DNA of 64,000 nt from Beta vulgaris subsp. vulgaris (GCF_026745355.1 NC_079209.1:31034944-31098943); one strand, 5' to 3'. Shown: positions 36,232 to 45,820, counted from the first letter of the stretch. Numbers and translations: made by a program. The notes: a model not told the origin generated them from the letters alone.

Positions 36232-39200
36232 CCATATAGAGAGAGAGGAGGGAAGGTAATTATCGGAAACAAGATCAGTGTCAATAACTCCTATTTACCT
36301 GATTACCACCATTTTGAAGTGCTTCAACTTCCTGTAAAGTAAACTTAGACATTGACACGGACTTCACACGATGAGTAAACTCACGACTGTGGATAGGGAA
36401 AAAAAAACATCATTAATCATGCAATAGCCTATAAGCAAGCATAGTGGAAGAAAATATGCAACATAAGAGATGCATGTTCAACATTATTCCAATGCCTCTG
36501 AACAGGATCTAGTACTGGGAAACAAATATGAGAAATGGCCAGCGACCCATACAAGCCACTAAACAGGTTGCATAGACAGTAATGTCCATCGCATATAAAG
36601 CCGATGCACCAGAGGCAGTAAAAACTGTCTATATGTAAAAGCCAAAAGCATGGATTGCAGAAAGCATCACAGACTAATATTGCTAACAGCGAAGAAAATA
36701 TACGACTGGAAAAACTATGATAGCAAGTAAATGATACTCTCGGAAAAGAATACAGGATAGTTTGTTACTTCATTATAGACACTAAGTAGGTAAATTAGGC
36801 ATCAAATGTAAGGCTGCATTGCTACAGTAGGAACATGAACCAGAAAGCAAGGACATTATCCACTTCTAGAATCCCAAGTTATAGATACCCAGAGTTGTGT
36901 TGACAAGGGATGGAAGAAGACTAGAATCTTGCCTATTAACCGCTAGACTGACAGACTTCATTTCTGGATGATGCAGACTGAGTTTTATTCTCTTAAGGGA
37001 ATCATCTTGTTTGAAAGCAAGATTTGAGCATCAGATAACAGCAGATTTACTTAACAATCACAGCAACTCCAGTAGAAGAAGACTGCAAATAATCTCACTA
37101 ACTGGGAACTGTAAGAACACTTGAAGTAGATTGGACAGTGTAGAGGCAGAGAGAGAAGTCTCCTGGCTGCATATACCCCATGTTTGGGAATGTCACCGTC
37201 ATTCTGGCCTTCTGGGTGCTATCAAAAATTAGCAACACTGCTGGTGTTTTTTTTTTCATATAGGTATACTGGTACAGCTACCTATGGAGTCAAACATGCA
37301 TTCAAATATTTGCCATAACTTTTAAAGATATACAGCCACCTCAATAATGTAAAAAATAGTTTTTAAATAGGAATATATACAAATCCATAGTGGTCACTCA
37401 TGCTAAATAGTTCCCAGAGCAGAAAAAAAAAACTTACTGTATTCCGCTACAAATCATGCAAACAAATGTCCAAAAATTGGTGCAAACATATTGAGGACCC
37501 TGCAATACAAGAATCAAAGCATGTTAAAAATATATAGATTAGAGTTAATAGACATAAGTTTCCTCATAGAAATATATGTCAGCTTTATAGAAGATCAGGG
37601 TTCTGGTAGAACAAGTAATATACCAGATATGACAATCAGCTCTTCTCTGACATCAAAAATAAACTCACAGACACAAGAGAGTATTCAGAATTCAAACAAG
37701 AACAGATACCATACAAATATAAATCATAGTCTTCAATTTTGAACAGTCAATTAATAAACAAATAGAACGACAAGGAAAGAAAAAATGACAGTGTATGGAA
37801 CTGAGCAAATATGAATAATATTCAAAAGAGAATCAGCATGAAAAATGAAGCAGGCAATATTGGAGAAGAATGGAGACTCAGAGATTGTTCCAAAAAGACT
37901 ATCACCTGTAAAACTTCTGAGAATAAGCGACTAGTATTGGAGAAAAAAATTTGGTAGTAACAAAAACAGAAGTCCACAAAACAAATAAATTAATAGCAGC
38001 CATAGAGAAAAACAGAAAAAAAAAATCCACAATAAAGATTATTAGAAATCATAATTTACAATGGTAATAAGGAAAAAGAACGAAAAGATAAAAGGTAAGA
38101 GAAAAGGACAGAAGTTCTACACCAGAAAGATAAACAAAGCACAAACAAGCATTATTAAGTGGAACCTACATATCATAGAATGACTAAAACATAAGAAAGT
38201 AGAAGATGTGAAAACTCTTTGACACAAATCCTAGAGCACCACAAAAGTCCCATTCAGATTTTATTCTTTTTTACGAGAACGTAACTTTCAATAAATAGAG
38301 AAAATAACGGACACAAAGTAAGGGGACGAAAAGTGCACCAAGAACCAAGCCAAAAGAATTTGGAGGAAAATCAAAATACATAAATTGTAATCTCGCAATA
38401 CATCAAAAAGGGGGGAAAGCCCCGTGAAAAGAAGACCAAAAAAGCAAAACATCACTCGCTCCCCGAAAGTAACCTAAGAGGATTCACGACAATAGAATAT
38501 CCCATATTCCCATCATTCTTTAGCATATCTGAAATGGCGAAATACGCAACCTACCACAAAACTTATGCCCCTTACTCCTTCCAAATTCACCGAATTAAAA
38601 AATCTGTAAGACTATGAAGAATAAAAAGGGATTTCCGATGGATCAAAAAAATCAAAAAATCTTTGCCAAAGAAACATCACCCCCTGATGGTGCAGAACCA
38701 TATGCTTTACTGTCTTCTCACCATCAAGACACAAAGTACAAAGATGAGAATATAAAGCCAAGTATGGCCTTCGAGCTAGTTACATAAGCAAAAGAGAAGC
38801 AGGGGCTAGTGCAAAATGCCACAGCAACTTCTGCACCAAAGAGATATTCTTATAGACACAAAGATATCGAAACCCCACACTGCTCTCCTCTTCAAACATA
38901 GACCGATGAATAGAATCACATTTCACAAGATAGCTCTTCTCCTCACCAACCTTAGACCACATAAACTTTCTCATAAGGCTCTCTAACCTCGTAGCAACTA
39001 GCTACAACCATCAAAGGTCAACATTATGGACACTAAATGAGAATCGTGCGACCACGGATAAGGATAAGCCCTCTGGCTCTTACATATTGGACTAGACAAG
39101 ACCGTGGAAAGGCTATGTTCTCTTCACCTTATTTCAAGAACTTATTGTTGTTAGTTACATATCAAATCAAGCGAGGCCAGAAATTTTCAAATCAAACTAG

Positions 39201-42146
39201 ATCAGACCTTATTTCAGTTTACTAATTAGAAAATATCTCTAAGTTCATATTAATAAAAATTATAAAAATAGGATTTTGAAATCTAAATGTTGAGACAAAC
39301 CAACAAGATCCCCCATGAATATGTTTTTCCTTATATATTGGCACAAAAACGTGGTCAAAGTTCAATCAAATTACAAGGTAGACCAATCAAACCAAACCAG
39401 ATTATAAAAAATCACACCAGAGCACCATGTTTCGGGTGAAGCGAACATAGCCTAAATCTTTATTAATTCTATTATTAGCAAGGTATCTTGTCTAGTTTAG
39501 TGACCTCCCTCCTTATGTCTTAAACCTTTACACTCCTCAATTCCCTAATGCTGATACTTTCTGCATTGGGCATTGGAGTTCCTCTGCTTCATGTGAGCAA
39601 ACCATCTATGAGTTCTAATCTTGCATATCTAACTGTACATCAAAGAAGCCCCTCCCATTTCTTTATGTCTCCTTCATTTTTTGTATGTACTTAATTCTAA
39701 CATTTAGTCCACTATGCTTTTTTTACAACAAAAAAGATTCCATCAATATGAGTACTACAAAACCAACAAGACAGAACAACTCCATTTCAAAGTGATTGTC
39801 CTATTTTCTCCTAAACCGACAATCCTTAGTTCTACTATTCTTCTATTGTGAAGTGTAGCGTCTCCGGAGTGCTCTTTGCTTATACATGTGGTAATGACCT
39901 TCTAAAGAAATGTTGTCAAAACCACATCCATGCAAAGGAAAATCGAAAGCCTAAAATAAAATAAAGTGGTACGACGTTTGGTAGTGAAAGCCCAATATTA
40001 GAATTCGAATATTGCAATGAGAAATAGACTTGTAGGTGAGCTTGAAACTAACGATTTTTAAAAAAAATCTCACCTACTTTCTACTTGTCTCTCTCAATTA
40101 ACCCTTATGGTGGGACCCACGTTTTGCAAGTTATGAACTACTAAGCGGGTTTAAAGTGAGTTTAAAGTAAGTCATTGAGGCTAGCTAAAAGTTAATACCC
40201 CCTAAAGTAGCGACCTAGACATGTAAATCAATAGTTCGAACTTTTTAAAAACTATCACCCAAAGTTCAGAATGCTATTGTCAATTTTTCCTAATTCGAAT
40301 TTAAATCTAATAATTTCCCCCCACTCCCTCATCCATAATCGTTTACAGTCCCACGTAAAATGGACCAGTCCATAGAAAGAAGGGAAAAAAAGGCTTACTT
40401 AGTGCCAAAGAATCAAAATTTATTACACATGTGATTTAGAGTTGTTCATGGACGGGACAGCCCGTTATGCCCTCCCAACCCGATCCGCTAAAATTGCAGG
40501 CTTGGACAACAAAACTTTGAAAAAAAATTCTAAATGGCCAGGCCAAACCCAGCCAGCTAATATTAATAGACGGATATGGACAACGCCAAATATACCGTGG
40601 GCAAGCCCGCCCGACCCGTTTATCATAATATCTATTTTCTATGAATTTTTTTTTTATTCTTACTAATTTAGTGTTGATTTATCTTTTGAAATATATAGTT
40701 TATTTGCACTAATATAGCTTTAGGTAATATACAATTATCTTTATTCTTACCTTTATAACTTAATTTGTTAATGATTTGTCGTTCTCTAATATTTTTGTTC
40801 GAAATTTTTTTAACTTTCTCTTTAACTTATGTTGTGATCATATATAATTTTTTTAACTTTTTCCTATTTTAACCAAAATTATATTTTAATTTATATATAT
40901 TAAAGGAAATTAACTAGAGTTATTCGAAAAAATAAAAGTATTCATAAGCCCGTTAGGCCCATGGGCAAGTCTGCCCGTTTATAAGGGCGGGTCATGGACA
41001 AGTAGTTAAGCCTGGATAAAAGAGCTTGGACTAGGCATGTTAGGCCCGTTGAACAAAAATTTTAAGTTCGGCCACACCAGCGACCCGCCCAAGCCCGCAA
41101 ATGATCACCCCTAATGTGATTCAAGTCATCGGGTCAAGCTGGTGTGAATCCGACCCATTGGTCGTGTCGGACATAATTTGAAAATACGGTTTTGGTCACG
41201 ATTGCGGTAACGGTCATCGTAATGCGGGAACGGGGATGATGCGATTGTCGTACCGTTGCAACTTAAACCATGAAATTTTTCTAAAACCCGCCTAAACTGC
41301 GGTTTTTAACACCTTTACAATACGGGTAATATCGGTTCGATAGATGTGAAAACCTTTAGGATACGGGCGATACGATACGATGCGGCCTTGTTTTGACACT
41401 ATGGTGTCGGATTCAAGGTGAAAAGTTCAACCCTAACCCAACCCATCTAATAAATGGGCAGTGTTGGTCAAAGGGCTAGACCAAATCCGCTAATTTTGTA
41501 TCGGGTCAATTTCCACTATCAAGAGCTATTACTTAAACAAGCATATGCTCAAATGGAGTATCTTCGCTTTCCTCCCCAATTTAACCTTATAATTAACACT
41601 TGTAGTCGTAACTAGTGGTACTTCCTTGCTCTTGTATAGCTAACAAATACCTTAACACTTTCTCTTCCTTTTTAGTATTCCTTCACCCAAAAGTCTTTCC
41701 TTGAAAACCCCTTTTGTTTTCCTTACTTTCTTTTCTTTGTTGATGGTTAGGCTGTATAAGCTACCAATAGTTCAAACTTTACTCTATGATTAGAAATGCA
41801 AGTAGTACCAAATTCCTCTACCCAAACCCCATTAAAACCTCTAAACCACCAAAAAAAACATGCATTAAATTCGACACAAATCCCGTATATAATTCCAACA
41901 TGATTAGAACCCAAAATCAACCAAATACTTCAACTTTCCAGCTAATTCAGTTCAAATAAATCCAAAAGGAAAAAACCAAAACACAAAATGAATTTAAAAA
42001 AAGCAAAAATAAGTAGTAAAATGAAAATCGAGAAGTAACAAAATATGTACCATGCTATTGCAATTGATGCAACGTCGATTAGGTGGCAACTTCAAGAGAC
42101 CTCTAATGATCTTCTCATTTCTCTCTTCTTCTCTTCTGCTACTCAT
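20550..42146 (-). CDS. AGD14: AGD14/ZIGA4-like ArfGAP gene (whole gene span; exons below)
   Basis: ArfGAP proteins stimulate GTP hydrolysis by ARF small GTPases in vesicle traffic; AGD14-type plant members carry an N-terminal ArfGAP zinc finger and a long disordered Ser/Pro/Asn-rich tail. Exons found: 42051-42146, 37438-37499, 36299-36386, 36078-36139, 35895-35991, 35312-35743, 29529-30209, 29160-29291, 27445-27540, 27281-27360, about 22060-22199, 20550-20604. The first six splice in frame with GT/AG borders and give a complete ArfGAP domain: zinc finger C-X2-C-X16-C-X2-C at residues 26, 29, 46, 49, and Arg finger in GIHRE at residue 54. Tail exons 7, 10 and 11 carry frame changes or stops, so the gene may be a decaying copy, or the sequence may contain indel errors. 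The last residues are GGNPFA-stop. Introns 1, 6, 8, 10 and 11 are filled with transposons. Confidence 0.85.
21369..21622. mobile_element. Stowaway-like MITE
   Basis: Inverted ends: left cttcctcaatttcttaataa, right (reversed) ctacctccgtttcttattaa, both followed by gtgcaac. TA lies at both borders. About 250 bp, in an AGD14-like intron. Confidence 0.85.
22060..22199 (-). pseudogene. AGD14: possible AGD14-like exon 11, disrupted
   Basis: On the minus strand one frame reads [18 protein letters not shown], like the WFPQN...VPS block near the family C-terminus, but it is preceded by a TAG and a TGA. Splice borders are not settled. The assignment is tentative. Confidence 0.3.
22257..22460. mobile_element. 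Stowaway-like MITE, diverged
   Basis: Left acttcctcggctctttttttac and right (reversed) ttacttccaccgttttttttt. The TA at the left border is lost. About 200 bp. Confidence 0.5.
23440..23806. repeat. TA/TATATG microsatellite, about 370 bp
   Basis: Alternating purine-pyrimidine tract of TATATG and TATATGTG units ending in about 40 pure TA units (23731-23806). Frames of Ile-Tyr-Val-Tyr type across it are not genes. Confidence 0.95.
23874..24111. mobile_element. Stowaway-like MITE
   Basis: Left tactccatccgtcctagatt and right (reversed) tactccactggtcccatatt, then matching gat(c)aatacactt. TA borders at 23874-23875 and 24110-24111. 238 bp. Confidence 0.85.
24564..24812. mobile_element. Stowaway-like MITE
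   Basis: Left tacttcctttgtttctcttt followed by taagtgactaac; the right end, reversed, starts tttcacccgtttctttttaa and has aagtgactg. About 250 bp. Confidence 0.75.
24813..27280. other. intron sequence, no further gene seen
   Basis: AT-rich except 26250-26950, which is C/T-rich on the plus strand and turns G/T-rich after 26840, like the interior of the TIR element at 5476-6682. No inverted ends were found around it. Frames on both strands there look compositional. Confidence 0.4.
27281..27360 (-). pseudogene. AGD14: AGD14-like exon 10, one frame change
   Basis: 80 nt between acceptor TTTGGCAG and donor GTAGGT. It begins SDEASARR in the expected frame, then needs a one-base shift to read [23 protein letters not shown]-x-P-[FY]-[DE]-[ST]-[DE] is a conserved block of the AGD14 tail. 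Confidence 0.65.
27445..27540 (-). CDS. AGD14: AGD14-like exon 9
   Basis: 96 nt, 32 codons, [19 protein letters not shown]. Acceptor ATTTGCAG, donor GTTGGT. It is assigned by position, phase and composition; I do not recall this segment well from the family. Confidence 0.6.
27720..27919 (+). mobile_element. TA-tract-bound element A (tandem 'ctcatttt' repeats)
   Basis: A 200-bp unit lying between (TA)n tracts. The left end is gacgtaggatac, the right end cacgtgatcc. The interior has six or more copies of a motif like ttttgctcattttatg. It is an inverted relative of element B at 31704-31983. Confidence 0.7.
27983..28456. mobile_element. foldback element C with about 218-bp arms
   Basis: The left arm (27983-28200) and right arm (28238-28456) are near-perfect inverted copies, beginning ctccttacatgagaaatgag and closing at gcgcgtaaaatt/aattttacgcgc, with a 37-base loop. 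It is joined to element A by a (TA)n tract at 27920-27954. No coding capacity. Confidence 0.9.
28470..29065 (+). other. plastid-derived insertion (NUPT), trnR-UCU region
   Basis: It contains a degraded plastid tRNA-Arg(UCU) gene (28689-28760), followed by about 300 bp resembling the plastid trnR-atpA spacer as I remember it. The borders are approximate. It lies in intron 8 of the AGD14-like gene. Confidence 0.55.
28689..28760 (+). pseudogene. trnR-UCU: plastid-type trnR-UCU copy with altered anticodon
   Basis: 72 nt, acceptor stem GCGTCC... pairing with ...GACGCA, T-arm GGTTCAAATCC. The anticodon loop is CTACTAA where the plastid gene has CTTCTAA, so the anticodon is ACT instead of TCT. The anticodon stem has an extra mismatch. 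A nuclear plastid-DNA relic, not a working tRNA. Confidence 0.75.
29160..29291 (-). CDS. AGD14: AGD14-like exon 8
   Basis: 132 nt, 44 codons, open: [20 protein letters not shown] ... FFGLKTSQ. Acceptor TTGGCAG, donor GTGATT. It is in phase with the end of exon 7. Confidence 0.8.
29529..30209 (-). pseudogene. AGD14: AGD14-like exon 7, with compensating frame changes
   Basis: 681 nt (a multiple of three) between acceptor CCTGCAG and donor GTTATT. Protein-like sequence moves through frames 0, 1, 2, 1, 0. It starts [20 protein letters not shown] in frame 0. Near 30090 it shifts to frame 1 ([20 protein letters not shown], then [12 protein letters not shown]). Near 29860 it shifts to frame 2 ([20 protein letters not shown]). 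Near 29775 it returns to frame 1 ([11 protein letters not shown], later [16 protein letters not shown]). It ends in frame 0 ([10 protein letters not shown]) in phase with exon 8. Stops interrupt a simple reading. Confidence 0.75.
30341..30634. mobile_element. Stowaway-like MITE
   Basis: Left tactccctcggtttttatta and right (reversed) tactccctctgatttttatt, followed by agtttacccg / agtttatcgg. Near the right end it has two direct copies of gggaaaatccaaaaaggaaa. 294 bp, intron 6. Confidence 0.9.
30635..31690. other. intron 6 sequence, nothing recognised
   Basis: About 1 kb of AT-rich intron between a MITE and element B. No homologous motif or long repeat noticed. Confidence 0.4.
31704..31983 (-). 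mobile_element. TA-tract-bound element B, inverted relative of element A
   Basis: The left end is aggatcacgtgaaaaccact, the reverse complement of the right end of element A. The interior has about eleven copies of a motif like taaaatgagcaaaaa. The right end is agagccttcccct next to (TA)n at 31984-32022. Confidence 0.75.
32023..33003. mobile_element. TA-tract-bound element D with imperfect inverted ends
   Basis: The left end is ggggaaggctcttgtgagaa, then tatgtgagaacac. The right end, reversed, is gggatgcagtgagaatgagt, then tatgtgagaacat. The interior holds dispersed repeats of atgttctaaaaagtgtt and tagaacatacttgaaa. A SINE is inserted at 32737-32848. Confidence 0.6.
32737..32848 (-). mobile_element. 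tRNA-derived SINE with 14-bp target duplication
   Basis: The minus strand has an RNA polymerase III box A (TGGCCTAGTGG) and box B (GGTTCGAATCC) at tRNA-like spacing, then a short unrelated tail. Perfect direct repeats TTCTAAGAAGTGTT flank it at 32723-32736 and 32849-32862. Confidence 0.85.
33004..33254. mobile_element. MITE, Stowaway/mariner-like
   Basis: The right end, reversed, reads tacttcctccgtaacaaaaa, and the left has ccgtaacaaaatagatg. The outermost left bases are lost at the junction with element D. Confidence 0.45.
33255..35311. other. intron 6 sequence, nothing recognised
   Basis: About 2 kb with no supported feature. A stretch near 33540 (cagtggccgagctagaaatt followed by a G-rich run) resembles the end of a common plant transposon, but no partner end was found. 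Confidence 0.4.
35312..35743 (-). CDS. AGD14: AGD14-like exon 6 (start of the tail)
   Basis: 432 nt, 144 codons, open. Ser/Pro-rich with family-typical blocks [18 protein letters not shown] and [20 protein letters not shown]. Acceptor GTTAG, donor GTTATC (non-consensus fourth and fifth bases). Confidence 0.92.
35895..35991 (-). CDS. AGD14: AGD14-like exon 5
   Basis: 97 nt, [20 protein letters not shown], end of the ArfGAP domain. Acceptor ATGCAG, donor GTGAAT; it restores phase 0. Confidence 0.93.
36078..36139 (-). CDS. AGD14: AGD14-like exon 4
   Basis: 62 nt, [20 protein letters not shown], the helical end of the ArfGAP domain. Acceptor TTTTAG, donor GTAAAA; phase 2 at its end. Confidence 0.93.
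36206..36248. repeat. (TC)n(TA)n(GA)n palindromic microsatellite
   Basis: Ten TC units, eight TA units, then a GA run on the far side, all within intron 3 of the AGD14-like gene. The TC and GA runs can pair. Confidence 0.85.
36299..36386 (-). CDS. AGD14: AGD14-like exon 3
   Basis: 88 nt. It completes the His before the Arg finger: [17 protein letters not shown], then ALQNGGNQ. Acceptor CCACAG, donor GTAAAT. Confidence 0.93.
36387..37437. other. intron 2, nothing recognised
   Basis: About 1 kb of AT-rich sequence between two well-defined exons. No repeat or second gene seen. Confidence 0.5.
37438..37499 (-). CDS. AGD14: AGD14-like exon 2
   Basis: 62 nt, [20 protein letters not shown]. It carries zinc-finger cysteines 46 and 49. 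Acceptor TTGCAG, donor GTAAGT; it ends in phase 2. Confidence 0.93.
38260..39010 (-). pseudogene. 5'-truncated L1 LINE tail in intron 1
   Basis: On the minus strand, 38780-38974 reads an L1 pol C-terminal block: [20 protein letters not shown], then [16 protein letters not shown]. Below it, down to 38260, is a T/G-rich 3' segment ending in an A-rich tail on the minus strand. Same orientation as the host gene. Confidence 0.65.
39011..40428. other. intron 1 sequence, nothing recognised
   Basis: About 1.4 kb AT-rich. No supported feature. Confidence 0.4.
40437..41113. mobile_element. non-autonomous hAT element
   Basis: 677 bp with ends TAGAGTTGTTCA and (reversed) TAGGGGTGATCA, the hAT-type terminal pattern. 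A perfect 8-bp target duplication ATGTGATT lies at 40429-40436 and 41114-41121. Subterminal regions are rich in GGGC/GCCC motifs. No transposase. Confidence 0.92.
41172..41403. mobile_element. small non-autonomous hAT-like element
   Basis: 232 bp, ends CATAATTTGAAAA and (reversed) CATAGTGTCAAAA. A perfect 8-bp direct repeat GTGTCGGA lies at 41164-41171 and 41404-41411. It starts only 58 bp after the previous hAT element. Confidence 0.75.
42051..42146 (-). CDS. AGD14: AGD14-like exon 1 (start codon)
   Basis: 32 codons from ATG at 42144-42146. It holds [20 protein letters not shown], with the first two zinc-finger cysteines (residues 26 and 29). Donor GTACAT. Phase 0. The start is supported by close similarity to the family N-terminus. 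Confidence 0.92.
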
Positions 42147-42506
42147 TTTTCAAAAAATAAGATTTTGTTAGGATATTGAAACCCTAGTAAGTTGAAGTTA
42201 CAAATTATTTAGGATCAAAGGGTGAAATTTCCAAGATGGGATAATTTGAATTGAAAATTTTAGGGGTTTTGTGATTGTCACTCGAATGAGTCCAAAGAAA
42301 AAGTTTGTGTGGTCTTTGCTCGTAAAGATTGAATGATAATTTGAAATGGTATGTTTGGTTGTATTATTTTAATAATAAGAGCAAGAACTGTCCCCACCTC
42401 ATACAAGTTGATTAGCCAGCTATGAGTTGGAGCACAACACCATAATCCAACTAATCAAGCATCATAGAAAACAATAAACAAAGCAGACATAACTATATGA
42501 TGGGGT
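42147..42506 (-). promoter_or_regulatory. upstream region of the AGD14-like gene
   Basis: About 360 bp between the start codon and the nearest MITE. It probably contains the 5' UTR and core promoter. No convincing TATA box identified. Confidence 0.4.
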
Positions 42507-42516
42507 GTATCAACTC

Positions 42517-42915
42517 GAGAAATGATAAACATCTCACTGATAGAACATCTATCAGGGATAAATCTGCCAATGTATATGGGAATATATTCATCAGTCAAAC
42601 AAAAAATTGATCTCGAAAACCGCAAACTGTCAGTCAAACAAAAAAGTGATCTCGAAAATTGCAGGCTGAAAAATATTGTTCATGGTACTACAACTAGTAT
42701 TCGTGTAACTACAAATAGTGTTTATACAACTAACAAATAGTGTTCATGAAATATAAATAGTGTTTTATTGCTCTTCTATTTCCTGGGGCCCACATCACCA
42801 CCTTTTCAACCATTTATTATTTCCTGGGACCCACATCACCACCTTTTTCAGCCTTTTATTATTTGTTATTCCCTGATGTTTGCAAACATCTATCAGTTAG
42901 ATGTTATCATTTCTC
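42517..42915. mobile_element. Mutator-like MITE
   Basis: 399 bp with inverted ends of about 55 bp (left gagaaatgataaacatctca; right reversed gagaaatgataacatctaac). A perfect 10-bp direct repeat GTATCAACTC flanks it at 42507-42516 and 42916-42925, which fits the 9-11 bp duplication of Mutator-like elements. Inside are two direct duplications: gtcaaacaaaaaa..tgatctcgaaaa, and ttcctggg.cccacatcacc. Confidence 0.88.
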
Positions 42916-42925
42916 GTATCAACTC

Positions 42926-43345
42926 AGTTCAACAATTTAGCTCTTTTTTTCTTTTTTTCTTTTTTTTTTTAGTAAGAGCTTTGTTTCAAAACTAAATAGT
43001 TTACTTCTCATTAAAAAATTTAATAGTTTAATTCTCATAAAAAATTAAATAGTTTAGTTCACATCACTTTAGTTCAAAATACTTAAAAGTACCAACAGTT
43101 TAGTTCAAATTTTGGTCAATTAAATACAATTCAATTATTTTTTTCTAGTTACATTCAATGCAGTTACACTTGATTTTAGACTAAACCACATTAGTTTAAT
43201 TCAGAACAGTTAACCACATACTCCTATAGTTATATCTAGTTTCGGTTCAATTCAGTTCAGTGGTAGTTTAATTCGATTATACTCGATCAGTTCAACTCAT
43301 ATTAGTTCAACTTATTGTTAGTTATTTTCAATTTCGGTTCGGTTA
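42926..43345. repeat. AGTTCA/TTTAGTTC-rich low-complexity region
   Basis: Many irregular copies of AGTTCA, TTTAGTTC and CAGTTCAATT within about 420 bp, with no fixed period. No gene. Confidence 0.5.
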
Positions 43346-43806
43346 TTTTAAGTTGTAGTTTATATAGTATATCGGTTCCATGGGCCCATCCATAGCAGTT
43401 GAGAACATATATATTGATGTTTTTTTCAGTTTTGATTCTGTTAATGTAAGTTCTGACTAAAATCACATCAATTCTTCATGAAAATCACATATGTTCTTAA
43501 CGAATATTACATCGGTTTGGTTATACTTCATTTCTTGATGAAAGTTGCATTCATTCAGTTGATTTAAATTTTTGACAAAAAAAAACATGTCGGTTCTACT
43601 TTCGGAAAAAAAAAATGCACAAAAGTCACATCAATAAATGTGTACTTTATTGATATTGTACTTGATTGTTATTCTGAATCAAATTGATTTGAATAAAGCT
43701 TAAGATAAGTTTAGTTATAAATCATAATTAGCAATGATATCATCTATCAATGTATCAATCTAAGTCACTTAGCTAATTAAAAAGATAAATAAAAATCATA
43801 GAACTT

Positions 43807-44190
43807 AATCGTCTTTTGGTAAAATGCATTTTGAAACTAAAAACATCTACACATTCCAAATACTTATTTGGGCAAAATAAATGTGTCAATGGTTGTCGAT
43901 AAGCTAATTCAAGATAACAATACAATATCTAAGTTAATTGTCTTTATGTGAAACGCATTTCTAAACTAAAAAAACAAATTGAATAGAAAGAAGTTGTTAT
44001 TAGGTAAGATAAATGTAAGTTGATAAGCTAATTCAAGATAACAATAACAACATGTAAATTAATTGTCTTTAAGTTAAATTAATTTTGTAACTCAAAACAT
44101 TTAATGAATCGAAACTAGTTGTCATCGAATAAGATCAATGTACCAATGTAAGCTGATAAGCACACTGTAAATTAAAAACTCAATAGGCTA
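43807..44190. repeat. three-copy minisatellite, period about 125 bp
   Basis: Copies begin at 43807, 43936 and 44061 with aat[ct]gtcttt. Each continues with a degenerate aaactaaaaa block, a gttgt block, and aagctaattcaagataac or its remnant. Confidence 0.7.
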
Positions 44191-44225
44191 ATTTAAGATA
44201 GCATTCCTCCATTTAATAATAATAG

Positions 44226-44900
44226 CACTACTACATTTTCTGACAAAGAAAACAACATTAAAATAGCTAATACTATGATATAATTGATATTGTTACAATC
44301 AATGGGTCTAATGCAACGACTCATAACAATTTTGATTCATGTGATGGGCTATGGCAATGGGTAATATAAGATTATTCCGCTAGTTTGATCTATGGCAACT
44401 GTAATGATTGTGCCTTTGCAATTAATAACTACCTAGTTATATTCTTTGTCGCATTAGAATAGCCTGTGCAACGATAATGATTCTGTCGTTGCAATAGCTA
44501 TCTCGATTTCTATTCCTCATCACATCAGAACAATATATGGCAAGATATCTTGTTTTAATAAATTCTGCGGTTGCACATCAAAACATTAGTGTTTTCCTCA
44601 TATTTTTTCACTAAATTGCAAACCCTTATTAGTTTTTCAAGAAGGTTTGCAGCAGCTCCCATTGCATCTCGCGACTAACCTAGCTCACTCCTATTGATCA
44701 CCTTACCATCTTTTTTCCCATCAAATTGTAACCCCAAAATCAAATTTTGAATCCCTTATAATACAATTGGAAATTCATGCACAAGCTGCAAATTCAACCT
44801 CATGAAATCCTAAATGATTAGTGGTGAATTCTTGTGATTAGCAACGACGAAGAAAGGTAAATTGTGATTAGCAGCGAATTAACAAGGTAAATTGTTCAAA
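44226..44900 (+). mobile_element. CACTA-type (EnSpm) terminal fragment, probable
   Basis: It starts CACTACTACATTTTCTGACA, like CACTA terminal repeats, followed by dispersed subterminal motifs around GCAACGA / GCAATGG on both strands up to about 44500. The opposite end was not found, so the right border is a guess. Confidence 0.45.
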
Positions 44901-45820
44901 TACACTTGATTCCATTATTGTTAATGAGTTTATTTAATCTCATGGTGTATTATGTGAATTCTTGAATTTCAATTTCAGTTTTCGAAAAAGAATCTTAGTA
45001 TCTTTAACTTCATAATCCTCATGTGGTGATCAAGTGCATAATCCCGATTCTTGGTTTCTTTTTTCAATTTTTTTTCTTCAAGTTATGCAACTTTATTTAT
45101 GGTGACTTACATATCAACATTTCCCAATTGTTTCTCATTAGGTAATAAAAAGTCTCCATTTTATATTTCATTCTTTGTTGTTCTTTATTATTCTACTCTA
45201 TTTCTGCCATGTAAATATCTTATCTATTTCCAAGAGATATTTAGTTTATTCTGAAAATTATTTGGTTTTTTGATATATCTATATTACATTGTCATTTTGA
45301 CTCTATTTTTGTTCTGGATGATGCTTTGGAATTGGGTGGTTCAATATTGTGTTGGGTGGAAGACCTCAACCACATACTTTTCTCTCTCTAGTTTCCTAAA
45401 GCACTGCCCACTAAAATTATGGGAGACTAAACGTCATTGTATCATGCAAGGCAACCTCTCCAACTTCTTCTCCCAAAATTCGTCTTTACTATTGCATGCA
45501 CTACCCGAATTTCTGCTTCTTCTGTCAGAATCTGCGTCAACCAATCAAATGATCTTGCTTACTTGGCTTAGAGCCTACTCTAGCCGCCTTTTCCTAGGCT
45601 TCTTACACTTGGCGTTCATGCAGAAAACAAAGTTAGCTTCTCACCTTTTCTATTACTAATTCAAGTTATATACTTCCAGTTCATCTTCCACCTATTTGTA
45701 AGTTCCTTTCTCGTTTTCATTTACTTCTCTTAGTTATTCTCTTTGTGAGCTTCAATTTATATTCACTTTTATCATGCAACCTTCAAATTCTTCAACTAAT
45801 TCTATAATGAGAGTGCTCTT
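44901..45820. other. region before LINE-2 ORF1, probably its 5' UTR
   Basis: T/C-rich, no coding frame supported. It directly precedes LINE-2 ORF1. Confidence 0.35.
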
